Below are positions 50,262 to 63,070 of a DNA stretch of 64,000 nt, in pieces; within the stretch, counting starts at the first letter, position 1; each line of letters starts with the position of its first letter. Source of the stretch: Rhyacophila brunnea. Taxonomy: Eukaryota > Arthropoda > Insecta > Trichoptera > Rhyacophilidae. The notes under the pieces were generated by a model, which saw only the letters and a list, made by a program, of their open reading frames with translations, was not told the origin of the DNA and did not search any database. A program made the translations under genes and the position numbers. Location of the stretch: positions 744,001 to 808,000 of the forward strand of contig JAGYXB010000559.1 in the NCBI GenBank assembly GCA_022495005.1, in the 5' to 3' direction.

Positions 50262-52496
50262 AACGAACCTGCTTCCTTAAATAAATCATACTAAAATATT
50301 TTATAAAGTTATGTGAATAAAGCATACATTTATCATTGTATAGTCTTTGGACTGATACAATTTGTAAATTACTAAGAGGTTACTATTTATATGACACCTT
50401 TGGATGATATCGTTCATAACGTATTCTAGTATTTTATTTGGTGTTGCCAATAGTACAAAATCGTATTCATGTAAATAAAATAATAATCTACTTTATGAGC
50501 TAAGATCTGCAACGTTTTTCTGTCACTCAAAATTTTCAACCACTTGCTATAGAAAATACACGGATACAACAATTAATGTTAATGCGGTATTGGTAAATTG
50601 ATTAAAATTCTGCCTCTCCGGTACTCAAAAATGGGGTTTTCATACCATATTCTTAAAAAAATGTTTTCTTAAATGGTACTAAAGATTAGTTACTTTCACT
50701 AATATTTAAAAACATGGGTATTATTTATCTACTTTTTAGATAATGGAATATTGCATTAGTGAGCGTTATTGTTTTAATATTGGAACGAAAAAAGGATGGT
50801 AGATTTACCAGTATTTTATAAGAATATAAGATAATATTGTAGCTATAATAAATTTACAACATATTTTTAGTAGTTTTAAGATTAAGTAGTTTTAAAGGTT
50901 CCATAATATTATTATTTGTACTGTTAATACTCCTTGAAATGTTGTCATACTTTAATAAAGAAAACATAGGTGCTGTAAATTTTTAATTTAATCAATACTG
51001 GCCAAGTATTGTACAAATCAACCGTACCTCCGTTTCATATTGTTTTCCTTATTTAAAATAAGAACACTTACTCATATTTAGGTATTTAAACTATAAGCAA
51101 CCGTCTGTTCACCAGTAGACGAAAAGAAGACCTACAAAAGGCAGACATTAACTGTGTGTACTAACTACTATATATATATATATATATATACTGGACAGGC
51201 CAGTAGATATTACAAGAACGCTTTGAATGGAAACAGTTATATTTGAAATGTTAATTATTTTTAGCATTTTTCATATGTACTTTACTGAAGTATATTATGG
51301 AATAGCAAATGTCATGTGTAAATTAATAACTTAAATAGATTTGAGTGTCTATGTTTATTTATTACTTACATATTATTTTAACCTATGTATAAGTATTAAA
51401 CATACATTATACAAATACCTACCCGTGTAAATAAATATATTAAATAAATCACAAATAATTTATCGATTAATTAAAACACAAACTATAAATATAAAGGTAA
51501 ACATTATGATAGTTATTTTTTATAACTAAAATAACCTGACAATACCGATAATATACTGTTTCGCACGAAAAATCAACATTCAATTGACATGTCTGTGATT
51601 GTCGGTAATTATTTGATTTGACTGAAAAGCGGATATTGATTACTGATAGTTTTTTTTTTAATTAAAAATAAATAATATAAATTGAATAAGCTGTGACTTA
51701 ATGAAAAATGATTCAATAGTGAATAGGTCCTCAAAAAGGGTATATTATTAGTGTTAACTAGTACAATATACTATGCTGATTTGTAATAGACCGAGTGGTT
51801 CACATTGTAGCATGTAAGTCGGCGGCGTGTCTTTCATGATTTTCCATTGAAAATGGCAAAGCTTTATGAATAAAATAAATATTTGCAGACATGCTCGTAT
51901 CGATTTCAATTGAAGTCAATACAGACAATTTGCAATACTCAACAAAGAGTGTTTGTTTCATCGTTTTGTTTAGAAAATAGTCGGTAATGGCTGTGGTAAG
52001 AATTTATTCTATTGGTTACAAAGACACATTTAGACATCACAATATAAAATTTGAAAACTGAAAATATTAGATTATAAAACAAAATGACAACACGCAGCAG
52101 TTATTATGGTTTAGAAACATAGATTTTTGCGACATTTCAGGTAAATATATTGATAGTTATTTAAGGTTATAAGACCATCATTGGAACCGAGTTACCTTAG
52201 TTATATAACAATAGTAATTTCAAAATAAATGGGACGTGTTTCATTCAAACTTCATTATATTTAAAAGTGTATTTAAATTATATTTAAAAGCTTAAAGCAT
52301 TGTATATAGGTATATGATGTGTAATTTTAATTTGAAATAAGTAAAGTTTAGCAAATATCCGATAGCAATATAGGTAAAGGTTGCGATGAATTTAAAGTCA
52401 ATGTGATGCGGACTGCATCGCACCTACTTATTATGGATATAAATTATGTTTGCTTTTTAGATGTCTAAATCTCTCAGCGTAATCTTTATATACAGA
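50262..52496. other. AT-rich non-coding DNA
   Basis: No gene is supported. A TA microsatellite lies at 51169-51190. A short palindromic stretch (TTTTCCATTGAAAATGG) is at 51840-51856. Confidence 0.6.
51169..51190. repeat. (TA)n microsatellite
   Basis: Eleven TA units. Confidence 0.85.
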
Positions 52497-54319
52497 CTAG
52501 CTGACCCGGCAAACGTTGTTCTGCCATATAAATTATTTCTAGTGAATATTTTGGTTGTTAAATAAAAAATAACGAATGTATCGTAAGTGTGTGGGGATGG
52601 ATCTATGACAGAAAGAGGAATAGAGCGCTGTAGACGATGACCGCCGATAAAAACAAAAAAACATCAACCATTCATTTTCTCAATTCAAAATGAGTAATGA
52701 TGTTCATAATGAATGAATTACCTGTGACAGGATCTCGTTGTTTAATGTTTATGCAATATCCGTTTGTCCCTTCCAGAAAATTAGCGGATATTGGAGAGCG
52801 TCGTATGAACGGTGTGTGTCAGCGATGAACTCCAGATTATTGTTTCTTCTTTGAATCACGATTTCTCGCGTCGATGTGCGGTCGCCAACCATGATTCCAG
52901 TAATGTCGTCAACAACATGCGCATTGAATCGACGCACATGCTCTCCAGCTAGTGTTTTATCAGGATTGATGACAATAGCGTGATTGTCACTTTGCAATTC
53001 GTGCATGTGTGCTTTGAAGAATTTCAATAATTCATTGTGCTCATTCAACAGGGCGTGTAGTTCGCCGACGATGCGCCTGGCATTAGGCGAATTGAGGCTA
53101 TTGTAGCCACAACATGCATCCACATGATTGATGTCCTCACCGCCCATGAAGTAGATTTGTAAAAATTTATATGGTTCGTTTGGCATTGGCAGCAATGAGC
53201 CTACTTTGTGGTATACTTGGCCTTTGATTTTGAACGTAGAATGGAATTGTTGACCATTTGCCGCAATATTGTGAACTATTTCTGTTGCTCCGAACGAAGT
53301 CATTTGGAAGCATGGATTGAAAGTGCGAATGGACTTCAGGAATAGGTTTGAATCTGGAACCGTGCCGATGAGCAAGCCGTTCAATGGTTCTGGTGGTATC
53401 TCAATTTCTGGTAGTTGCACTTTTCCTGATGCGCAACACATCCCGGCTGACTCATGTTTGAATTTGAGCGCATGACAATGGGGAGATTCTTTGTCCATAA
53501 ACCAATCAGCACTTTCGGATGAGCGGAATATTCAATATCTGGCTCGTACTCGAATGCGAGACGAAGGAACGAAGCGGATGTAAATATTCGATGTACTTGT
53601 TGGCGTTGTTGGTCATTTGCTCTGCGTGTGTTAACTACGAACCGGCGCGCTTGGCTCCGTTCCAATTGTCGTTGTTGATTTCGTTCAGCTCGTGCCTCTT
53701 GTGATTGGGATGCACGCAATTGCGACATGCTTACACGCACGTTTTTGTTATCTTGTTGGATTTGTTCGTCTGTTCTTTCTGCTCTACTATTTCGCATGTT
53801 TGTTGCTTTACACTTTTTGTTTGTTTGTTTGTAATACACGCACATAAAAATAAATCGTACAAAATTTTGCACGCACTGCATTGTGATATGCCGAATAAGA
53901 TGTCAAAATGACGCGACGCTTCTCTTGAATTCTTCTCGGACGTAGTGCCATCTGTCATTCAACAACATAAATAATTTCGTTCTGTTTGAAATACGAACGA
54001 CGATTAAATTTGTTCATACAAAAATAATAAAATCGCGATTTAAAAATGGGAGGGTGGGGGTAGGAGGGTGAAAATTTGGGATTATAGGTATTTTTTTTAT
54101 GCCAAATAATTAAAAAAATACAAAAAAAAATGGTCAAAAAAATAAAAGAAAATTTTTCTGGATAGAGATACCCTAATCACCTAGCGGTATGAAATATACT
54201 TGTTGACCTATTCTCATACCTAAAAAATATATATAAAAAAAATCATAAAAATCGGTCGAGCCATTTCGGAGGAGTTCGACCACAAACATCGTGACACGAG
54301 ATTTTTATATATATAGAGA
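52497..54319 (-). mobile_element. 1.8-kb Helitron derivative, internally deleted
   Basis: On the minus strand the element starts TCTCTATATATATAAAAATC and ends GCCGGGTCAGCTAG. The host A and T lie on either side, as expected for Helitron insertion. The 3' end shows a short hairpin (GGCAGAACAACGTTTGCC) about 10 bp before the terminal CTAG. The sequence AACGTTTGCCGGGTCAGCTA is a well-known insect Helitron terminus. It carries the first part of the replicase/helicase as a pseudogene. The Rep nuclease and helicase regions are missing, so it cannot move by itself. Confidence 0.9.
52721..53797 (-). pseudogene. Helitron replicase/helicase N-terminal fragment, frameshifted and truncated
   Basis: This is the N-terminal part of the Helitron Rep-helicase, which cuts and unwinds DNA for rolling-circle transposition. 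I chose the ATG at 53797 (MRNSRAERTDEQ), which opens the basic Gln/Arg-rich N-terminus. An upstream ATG in the same frame at 53881 adds a non-family stretch. Near 53505 the frame shifts by one base. The second part (from 53498) begins MDKESPHCHALKFKHESAGM, with the zinc-binding CxxC-like pattern, and continues through CFQMTSFGA, GSLLPMPNEP and FLQIYFMGGEDINH to DALQYPLIFWKGQ. A second shift follows, then NGYCINIKQRDPVTG before the homology stops. The HUH nuclease and Pif1-like helicase are absent. Two frameshifts and the deletion make it non-functional. Confidence 0.9.
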
Positions 54320-57300
54320 TAGGTAATATGTAAAGTATTTATTCCAAAACTAAAACGACGAATCAATGTTTCACACAACAAGTAGTGAGTATCGGAAATA
54401 CGTCATTCAATTGTGGGGTTTGCTGAAAATTAAAATATAACCCGGAAAGACTGCATCGTTTTGGCTTTTCTATTCGTGTTTGGAAAATATATTTATTTAC
54501 TTGTGGGTAACGGATTGAGATGGAAAAAATAGCTTTAAAATTCAGATGTAACCGCGAGAAGTGTCAGGAAAAAAGCGTTCGGCAAACACGTATTTTATGT
54601 CGCCTCGTTGTCAGTGCAGACCATTGTGAATGGGACATTGGAACATCAGAAGAGAGAGAGATAAAGATAAAAACAAAAGAGAAGGCGCGCAAATTGTCCT
54701 CGCAACAAATTGAGACGAAATCCTTTTGTTGCTTCTGCCTAGCACATTACTGTTACTACAGAGCTTTCAAGCGAACATAGAATAAACTTTTAAATATATA
54801 CCGAGTTGAAGATATTTCTGATCAAAATTTTATTCATCATTACATTTTCTAAATATACAATGTCTAGAATAGAAAATTTAATTCGAACATATTTTAACAA
54901 CGATACTGTCATCACTCATTACACATAAATAATTATTAGGGAAATTTGAAGAATATAAAATAACCAAGACTTCCTAAACCAATATTGCAGGTTAAGAAGC
55001 TCTGACTTAATTCTACGATAGATTTAGAATAAGTACAAAAATGTAGTTTAAGTTGAAATATCGTGAATACATTATGCCGTGATGAAATCATGCACATAAA
55101 ATAGTGGTTAGGTACTGAAATAAATTCAATTTATTTGTAAATTATTGGTTATTAAAGATATAACAAATTCCCATCCAAATGGTAAATGATTAAACAATTT
55201 CAGTTGTTCAAGATGTTATAAAATTTAAAGCAATCTGAGAAGTGTACGCCATGCTCTAAAATTGCAAGTAGAGTAGTCGTAGTAGTCACATGCTGGACGT
55301 GTTCACAACTCATTGGCAATTCTTTGGACGCTGCGAACGTTTTTGGAATACGACGTAGCTACAGTCACGAAAGAATTGAAGGTTTTTCCGATTCGGAATA
55401 AGGTTTTATGGTTGCAGCCGATACAATTTTCATATGTAATATTCATGACATATTACGTTACTTGACTAAGTTGGTTTAAAGAGATGAATCTAAACCTGGG
55501 CGAGGTTAGGAATATAATATATCAATAACAAAAAATATTAATTATTATACACGACAAAGCATTGATAATGCCATCTCATAATGAAGAAAGTTATTGATAT
55601 TTAAATATTGTATTGTATCGAAATGTACTTTCTCGATCATTTTCCTTATAAATGAAGAAATGTCGTACGATTCCATTTTGATTAGAAGAACCGATGACAA
55701 CGTTTATGAAAAAATATTGTTATTTTTTCTTTATAATATATTATTATAAAAATTAGTCTTAGATGTACATAATAAAAGGGAGAAAGATGAACAATTCTAT
55801 TGGATCACATAGCTATAAACATTCAATGTTATTTTGATCCAATGAATAGGTCAGATTCAGGGCTTCAGGATTCGGTTTTATAGTGATGTGTCTACTTGTT
55901 ATTATGATATAGTAATGTAGAACTAGCTGATTTAGGATAAATGACCCTATTAATTTATACATAAGTGCTAAAAAATAATAATATTTTATTAAGAATTGAA
56001 AACATACTTTGAAACATCTTGAAGGAGAAAAAATCTTGAAAGACTCGAAGGAAGTGGGATTAAAACATACTTAAATCTATCGCATGCTGGGCAAGTACTT
56101 TAATAATTAAACTACCAATAGTACCTACATTTAAAATGTCGTGTATTTTTAAATAACAACAGACATACATTAATTAATATTGTTAATTATTATTAAATCT
56201 GACGGTGTGGATTAATACGAGATATGTTTTAATGTGTTCGGGGCTTGCATTGGACTACAAATATAATTAAATGTTTATTGTATGTGTACCAAACTAACAT
56301 ATTTTAACTGGTATGGGCGTCGTCGTTCAGAAAATGCTTTTTTACGCGACTGCACCTCTTATTTGGCTGGCGCAGTGCAGAGGTTGGGCCGGTACGCGAC
56401 TGGACTAACCAAATAATCATTTTGCAATTTCACTTTTTTTTTTACTTAAATTCGCAATCAAATAAAAAAGGTCTCTTGAAGGAATTGAAAAAAGCTTTGT
56501 TTTTTTCGTTGCAGAGCTTTCCTTGCAGTCTGTACCATTATTATATGTACTTACTACCCAGTATTAAATATTATTTTTTTAAATCCATTATACTACAGAA
56601 ATGTATCAAAGAGAGTCAACAAGTAATTAATAAAATACTTGATTAAATAATATCGTAATAATTTGTTTAATATCGTCAAAGAATTTTTAGGTGTAGTATA
56701 TTATGGAAAAATTATAATCAGAGTGATCATATTTCTTGTGAGTAAGCTCAATATAACGTGGATTTGACAGCTTGGCTTATATAGCGACTTTTAACAAAAA
56801 TCAAATAAACAATTTTCCTTTCAATTGATTAGGACATACAATTCTCTGTTTTGTACATGGAAGTTGTATGACAATATTTTTTTTTTTTAAATAAGTACGA
56901 TTTTTGCTTTTAAGAGAAGCATAATTATGGAGTTTTAATGACAGTATGTTATATTCAGTTTTACGAGGAATACCTATTATTTAACGTAACTGACTGAGTT
57001 ACTGGACACATTTTTACCAGATACGCATTCAAAAATATCCCAACAGGGATTCAGAGACGGGCTCTTTTGCAACTATGCCACTATTTATATTCTTGGTCAT
57101 TCCACCATGGCTGAAGGTCGTGGCCATTCTAAAATTCTACTAAAGGGGGTAGCAATAGATGCATATTTACATATAGTATATTTTTTATAATTGATATATT
57201 ATAATATAGACCTATTTTAATGACATCGTTTTAATGCATAACTACCAGCATTCAATCAGGTATACATACCTATACACAAACACAAAACACCTGAATTGAT

Positions 57301-59597
57301 GCAAATATCCAAATACGTCCAAACTTTAAATCGTCAGTTGAAACAATCAATTGCAAAACAATAGAAAGCCCGATCGGTATGAGGGACTTATCCCATGACA
57401 ATCGAGCTTACAAGTCGGGATCAGATTGTAGTTGGATCAACCGGAACCGGAAAAAAACTATGTAAAATTTCCAGTCTAACAGAATCAGCCCATAATACCA
57501 TATATTCTATTTGAATGTATCATATACTATTTTGTATAACAGGGAATATTGTCGGGATTTAGAAAATAAATGTGACATTTTTTTCTTTTAAAGCCTTTAA
57601 TATCTATTAAATGAATGTAAAAAAAGACACCAGAATATATCAATGTATTTTAGATATTAAGTACTATGGTTGAGTTTTGTCATATTTATTTGTTCTTTAA
57701 TTTTCACGGATAAAAGATATGTATAAAAATATATATAATATAAGTACAGTTACATCGACAATTTCAAGACATATCGATGGTCCAACATCTCGTAACTGAC
57801 ATTCAATATTTTCGATAGTGGGAATTAAAATATTATAAAAATCAGGTATTCAAAATAAATAAACATATACCTTTAAAAATAAAATAATTTATTTTTGCAC
57901 TGAGTGTATTTTTGTTTTTATTTAATTTAATTTACTTAATAGTTTTTATATAACAATTTTACTCACCCATGTCAAAAATATTGAATGTCATATACGAGGT
58001 ATAAATGTTAGAACATCGATATCATAATTTAAAAGACATTATATTGTAAAATGTATGCTGACTAAAACCTCAAACATCTGGAAGTTAATTCATTCATAAA
58101 AAATACCTCGCATATCTTAAGGTCTGTATAATAATGTCAGTGCAGTATTGTAAGACTACACTGGCTAGATGAAATTATTAATGATTTCTGTATAGGTACT
58201 TGGTCTACCTACTGAATATTTTATAATATAATTTAATAAGTGGATGCCGCTGTAATCCACACCGATTCTTAGTGAAGGTGGAGACCACAATTAAAGAACA
58301 GTGGTGCAATAGATAATTGAATGCTCTAAAAAACTTAAGGATTTTCTTTAAAGCTACTAGTAGCAAATCTAATCAAGATCGAAACTACGGACCCCTTTTT
58401 CTGGTGTTTTAGATAATGATTTATTTTTTTGACGTGATTGATTGAAAATATGGAAGATAAAATTTATATAACTTCAAATGTTACTAAAAAAACGTTTAGT
58501 TAGAAATGTGATTATGTCCTGGAATGGATTGAAATGATAATTTAATATTTATTACACACACATGAAATTAGTGCGAAAACAACATGTTACTTTTTTGTAT
58601 ATAATTATTCATTATTCTTCCTCATTTTACTCGTGTATTTTTTTTATATTTGTGTTATTCTTACTTTCTATCCTGTTAGGCTTAACTATATTATTATTCA
58701 TTTATGGAAACTTTGCTGGTTACAATATCTTTTCATTCTATTTTTAAACATAATTTTGTGAGAAAAATGTAGGTAACTGTTTGTTTCCTTAATAAATATT
58801 AATAAAAATAATTATATTAAGTAGAAATATTATTAATATTAGGTGTATAAGATACTAAGAGAGTAATTTTGTCGATTTCCGAATAATAGTAAAATCAGTC
58901 TTCGTTGCATTTGTGTATAATAGTTTTATTTTAGATTATGCCGGTTTGTGAAGAATTACACTTCGACCACTGCTTACTGAATCAAATGTTCATTTTGAAT
59001 TTAAATTTCACACAGAACACGCATGGCGTGATTTTCCCATTCGAGGCAGAGTGCGCGGCAAATAATGAATTATAAATGTAGTGATCGATTATCATGCACT
59101 AGTTGTCACACAAACTGAAACTACTGAAAATTTCAGCGGACTGCAAAATTAGTTCCCCTGCCTGATGTTCGAAATTCAATATTGTTGTTTAGCTTTCGAT
59201 TGATTGAAATGTGTACCTGTCATGGACCAATCTGTGTGGATAAATGGATCTGTAACATACATATTAATATGTACAACTTTAAATTAACAGAAACAATATT
59301 AAAATATAATGTACTATAACACGAGAAGGTGGGTATTGTGTTTTTGTTCATTTAATTGCATGTTTATAATAGAACACGATGTATATTATTGAATAATATA
59401 AATTTGGTAGGTATAGGAATTATTATTTTGAATTCTAATACTTACTGACATTACCATTACTAATGTAAATTATACTTTATTATTTGAGTATTCTAAACCT
59501 TTTGATTATATTTTCCACGTAACTCGTCAATCTAGCGGCCTCTGGGTTTACATTAAAGAGACCTTCTACCTATATATTACAGCATGATATAACCCAC
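54320..59597. other. AT-rich non-coding DNA
   Basis: An 86-codon frame at 54520-54780 (+) starts MEKIALKFRCNREKCQEKSV; it is Lys/Glu/Cys-rich, and I do not recognise it. A balanced, non-repetitive island at 59020-59250 may be regulatory. Other frames, including the hydrophobic 58562-58747 frame, look like AT-rich chance ORFs. Confidence 0.5.
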
Positions 59598-59839
59598 GGT
59601 GGCCGCGCGGCATAAGCGTTGGACTATCATGCCGTGGGTCCCAGGTTCGAATCCTGGGTCTGGTAAGTACACATATTGTTTTTCAATATATGTGTGTGAG
59701 TCAGAATATGGACCTAATAGGTTGAGCAAGTGCCTGACATCCATTTCTCGTAAAAACAAAATCTGTTAATACACACCTCTACTCTGTGGAGGCCCATATG
59801 ATCCTATTAGGATCGGACATGGTCGAAGAGAAGAAAAAG
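59598..59839 (+). repeat. tRNA-derived SINE, family B, best copy
   Basis: The tRNA-like head (59598-59665) has an A-box-like GCGCGGCATAAGCG and a perfect B-box GGTTCGAATCC. The body reads TATGGACCTAATAGGTTGAG, CATCCATTTCTCGTAAAAAC and CTCTACTCTGTGGAGGCC, and ends CATGGTCGAAGAGAAG. I used it as reference for the five other copies. Confidence 0.8.
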
Positions 59840-61346
59840 ATATATACTAAGTTTTAAATAAGTACTGAGAAATAGTCTAGTTACCTACCTGATGGTGAAA
59901 CTGGTGAAAGTATTTATAAACACAAGACCCGTTTCATCCAGATGGGCATTCTCAACTGGAAGTATGTACGTACAATACTCTTAATCCACCCTGAGGGTAG
60001 TGCCATACCGAACTCAAAAGGAAGTAGATATTGAGCTAAATAATACGATCGGATTTGCAACGAGAGAATTGAAATGTCGGTCTGTCAACAAGAGTCTTGT
60101 TTTTTCTGGTATTCTCGTTCTGCTGTTGCTGTATCTCAATAAGTCGATAATGGAACGATACATACATAGTATATTCTCTATATTGGTAATCAAGCAGTTA
60201 CATCGATTAAATTATAATAATGCTGATGATGATAACAATATATATTAGGTGAGCTAGATACCTACTGTCTGTAAAAACTCCTCGTTGGAGTTATCGTGCC
60301 TAGTACCACTTAATTATACGCACAAATCAACCGTAGAGCTTTCCGGAAAGCATATTCTCATCTACCCTTCTGTAAAGCTTAGCTTATCTCAAAGTTTCCG
60401 CAGAACTTTTCAGGGGAGGATTTAAGACTAACAAACAGCACTTACAATATTTTTCCCTGCTACTTTTTTGTTCGTAATCAGTAAAATTGGTTAGAATCGC
60501 AACAAAAGTTTAAAGCGGCAGGGTGGAGCGGCGCTTGTGTGAAGGCTGTATCTGACTGGAAGATCTTAACTTATTTACATATGACAAAATGCCACGTGTT
60601 GCGAAGAGGGAGCACACGTGGGGTTGCTTATCATTCAATCAGTCTGAGCGAGTCATTCATTCACGGAACCATTGCAACTACGTTAAGCTTGGTTAGGGTG
60701 TTACGGAACATTCTGTAGCGTTTTTGCGGCATATCTATTTTAATTGTTGGTATCGTTATCACGCTAGTTATTGAATTTTAATTTTAAAATAGTTTTAATC
60801 ACCGTTTAGTATAGATACACTTACTAGTGCAATTATTATACAATACTTGTCTGATTTAATTATTGTAGGAAATGTAGTTCATTATTTAATATTATTACAT
60901 CAGTATACTTAATCACGCTATATTAATATGGATAGACGAGATAAAAATTAAAATGTGTGCAATTACCCTCACCACATACCCCCTCATGCGCATCGAATAA
61001 TGACAAAAGGGAGTCGTAGAGAATCCTAGCTGATAGCTAAATAATCCAGTCATTATTGGTTATAAAGGTGGTGATGAAAAAGAATAAATAAAACCATACT
61101 AGACACTAATAAACGTAGACAAGAAGTTAATTTACATAAAATTATAAATTGCTAATTAAAATCATTTATTTACTAAAAAAAGTATTAAATTTAATATGGT
61201 TTTGTAAGTAAGTATATTATTATAAAAAAAATACTTAGTTTATTAGTATCAACATAATATGCATAATCTTAATTATTTGGAAGCTTATTATAACGCAATG
61301 TTCAACAATTTCTTTTAATTTTGAATAACCCATGAACCTAAAACCC
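59840..61346. other. Non-coding DNA
   Basis: No gene is supported. The 82-codon frame at 60000-60248 (+) contains a hydrophobic stretch (VFSGILVLLLLYL) but nothing recognisable. A balanced segment at 60530-60730 includes an initiator-like TCAGTCTGAGCGAG, which could be a promoter, but the support is weak. Confidence 0.45.
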
Positions 61347-61697
61347 ATTTTGAAAACACCCATGAGAAAATATAGCCAATAGAAAAAATCTATTTTGAAA
61401 AAAGTAATACACACAATCAAACCTGATTGATCCGTGACGTCGGTTAGTAATTAAAGTAATAAATACTTTAATTAAGAATACAACAACCGATCGCCTACCG
61501 TAACTCAATTTGGAGAGCGCTTATTAGCAGGTATTATAAAGGCCAATAGTTAAAAATTGTCACAATTAAGCATGGCAGTCGTAGCGTAGTGATGTGTAGC
61601 ATGCGATACTCAAGAGACGCAGGTTCGATTCCTGCCGCGTGTCTTACTTTTTTAAATTTTTTTTTTGGCTATATTTTCTCATGAGTGTTTTCAAAAT
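61347..61697 (+). repeat. Family A element bounded by 33-bp inverted repeats, with tRNA-like segment
   Basis: 61347-61379 and 61665-61697 are complementary at 32 of 33 positions, and looser complementarity continues inward. From 61429 the sequence follows the 45.5-kb family A copy. The tRNA-like segment (61572-61642) has a perfect B-box GGTTCGATTCC and an AGTCGTAGCGTAGTG A-box region. The left arm reads as a decayed reverse copy of the right part, so this may be two elements in inverted orientation. Confidence 0.65.
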
Positions 61698-62482
61698 TAT
61701 GTAAATCCTAGATTTATATATTTTTAATATTTTAGTACATATTATAAAAACAGTAAGAAATTTTAATCTCTGTTAGTCCAATTTTACACATCTTACACTT
61801 TACACAGTCTGAAGATCGCAAATAAAATAAATAAATTATTTAACTACTTAACAGCTGGTGTAATACAATTTATTTTATTTGCAATTTTCTACTGCCAATA
61901 AAATGTGTTATTGCGCTGAGGAAGCCTTTTAAAACCACCACACCCTTATAGCGCTCGACTTATCTAATTTTCACAATTACCATTCGTAGAGTAATAGAAA
62001 ACCATATGACGGGGATTGAAATCCGAATGAGACATTATATCTAACGACTCTAAAATATAGTTAAGTCGCCACGTGACCAGAAGGGCCCTCTCAGAAATCA
62101 GTACGAGTACTCAGATTACATACTGATCGCTATCAGACTTACACAAATAACAATGCGTCTGAGCATGCATTTCTACTTAAAAAGTAAAGTTTTTCGATTA
62201 AACAAATGAATAAATGAATCACTAATAACACGTTATGTAAAATAAACGGCGGTTTTGTCGTGTTTGGACACTGTATTTTCGTAACAAGACCGACATTTTA
62301 GGGTTATAAAGAAAAACAAAATATCGTCAATTCGAAAAATAGGATTTGTAATTTTTATATTTTACATTCATTTTTTTTAAATACCTACTTATGATATTCA
62401 AATTAAATTTTATTTAATTGCATATAGTAAACATCTTTACAAATTACAAATTTAAGACGTTCACAACATGATATGTTGAGCT

Positions 62483-62551
62483 CAGTTATTTCCCTCCCAA
62501 TTGCCACTACCAGTGGGAGGTTAGTTCTGCAATTTGGGAGAAAAATAACTG
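62483..62551. repeat. 69-nt imperfect hairpin
   Basis: CAGTTATTTCCCTCCCAATT (plus GC) pairs with the reverse of GCAATTTGGGAGAAAAATAA (plus CTG), leaving a loop of about 24 nt. The shape is like a microRNA precursor, but a short foldback repeat is equally possible. Confidence 0.5.
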
Positions 62552-62948
62552 ATTTTTAAGACAGTCATCGGGGACGGGTCAGCACCATGAAGAATGCAGA
62601 GATCTCATTTACACCGTGTATGGGCATAAATATATAAAATAAATGTATAAAATAAAGTTTCAAAAACAAAATGCACACCACATCATTGAAAATATCTGTC
62701 TATATAGAGCGCATTGGCTAGTCTTAGACCCCACGCTCATAGGGTTGTATTATGTCATTGTATGGAATATATCTATTATTCTATCATACGAGTATATTTA
62801 CCCCATTATCACTTAGTGTGTAGTTAGTCGTTTCTTGTAGTAAGTTTAACACTGCAACTGTTAACGTACCTGTAACAAAAAGAAATAGTAGTTATTAGTA
62901 TTTACTATGCATAAAGATAGCATTAAGAAATAACTGCATATGTGGAAT

Positions 62949-63070
62949 TTGACTCAATAACTTAATTGGTAAAAGCAGTTGACCGGCAATCAAAAGATCT
63001 GTGTTCGAATCTCATGCTGTTGGGTTTTTTTTATCTCTAATATGTTTTCGAGGCTTTACCAAGTTATGTA
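62949..63070 (+). repeat. Family A tRNA-like segment, partial copy
   Basis: CTCAATAACTTAATTGGTAA corresponds to CTCAATAATTGGTAAAG at 0.96 kb. A B-box-like GTGTTCGAATCTC follows. The stem-loop TTGAC-CGGCAAT-CAAAA recalls the anticodon arm of tRNA-Cys. After it a T-run and GTTTTC...TTATGTAAAA loosely match the family right end. Confidence 0.5.

Noticed and set aside
53519..53911. Two plus-strand ORFs of 61 and 68 codons
   Set aside because: They are antisense to the Helitron replicase pseudogene.
58562..58747. Hydrophobic 61-codon ORF resembling a membrane protein
   Set aside because: T-rich DNA gives Phe/Leu/Ile-rich frames by chance; there is no other evidence for a gene.
59598..59665. Possible tRNA gene
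   Set aside because: The B-box is perfect, but the acceptor arms do not pair and the segment recurs as the head of a SINE family.
60000..60248. 82-codon plus-strand ORF ending with a GATGATGAT stretch like a LINE tail
   Set aside because: No reverse transcriptase motif precedes it; the similarity is limited to a short simple repeat.
61572..61642. Possible tRNA gene
   Set aside because: The T-arm is good, but the anticodon and acceptor stems do not form, and it sits inside a repeated element.
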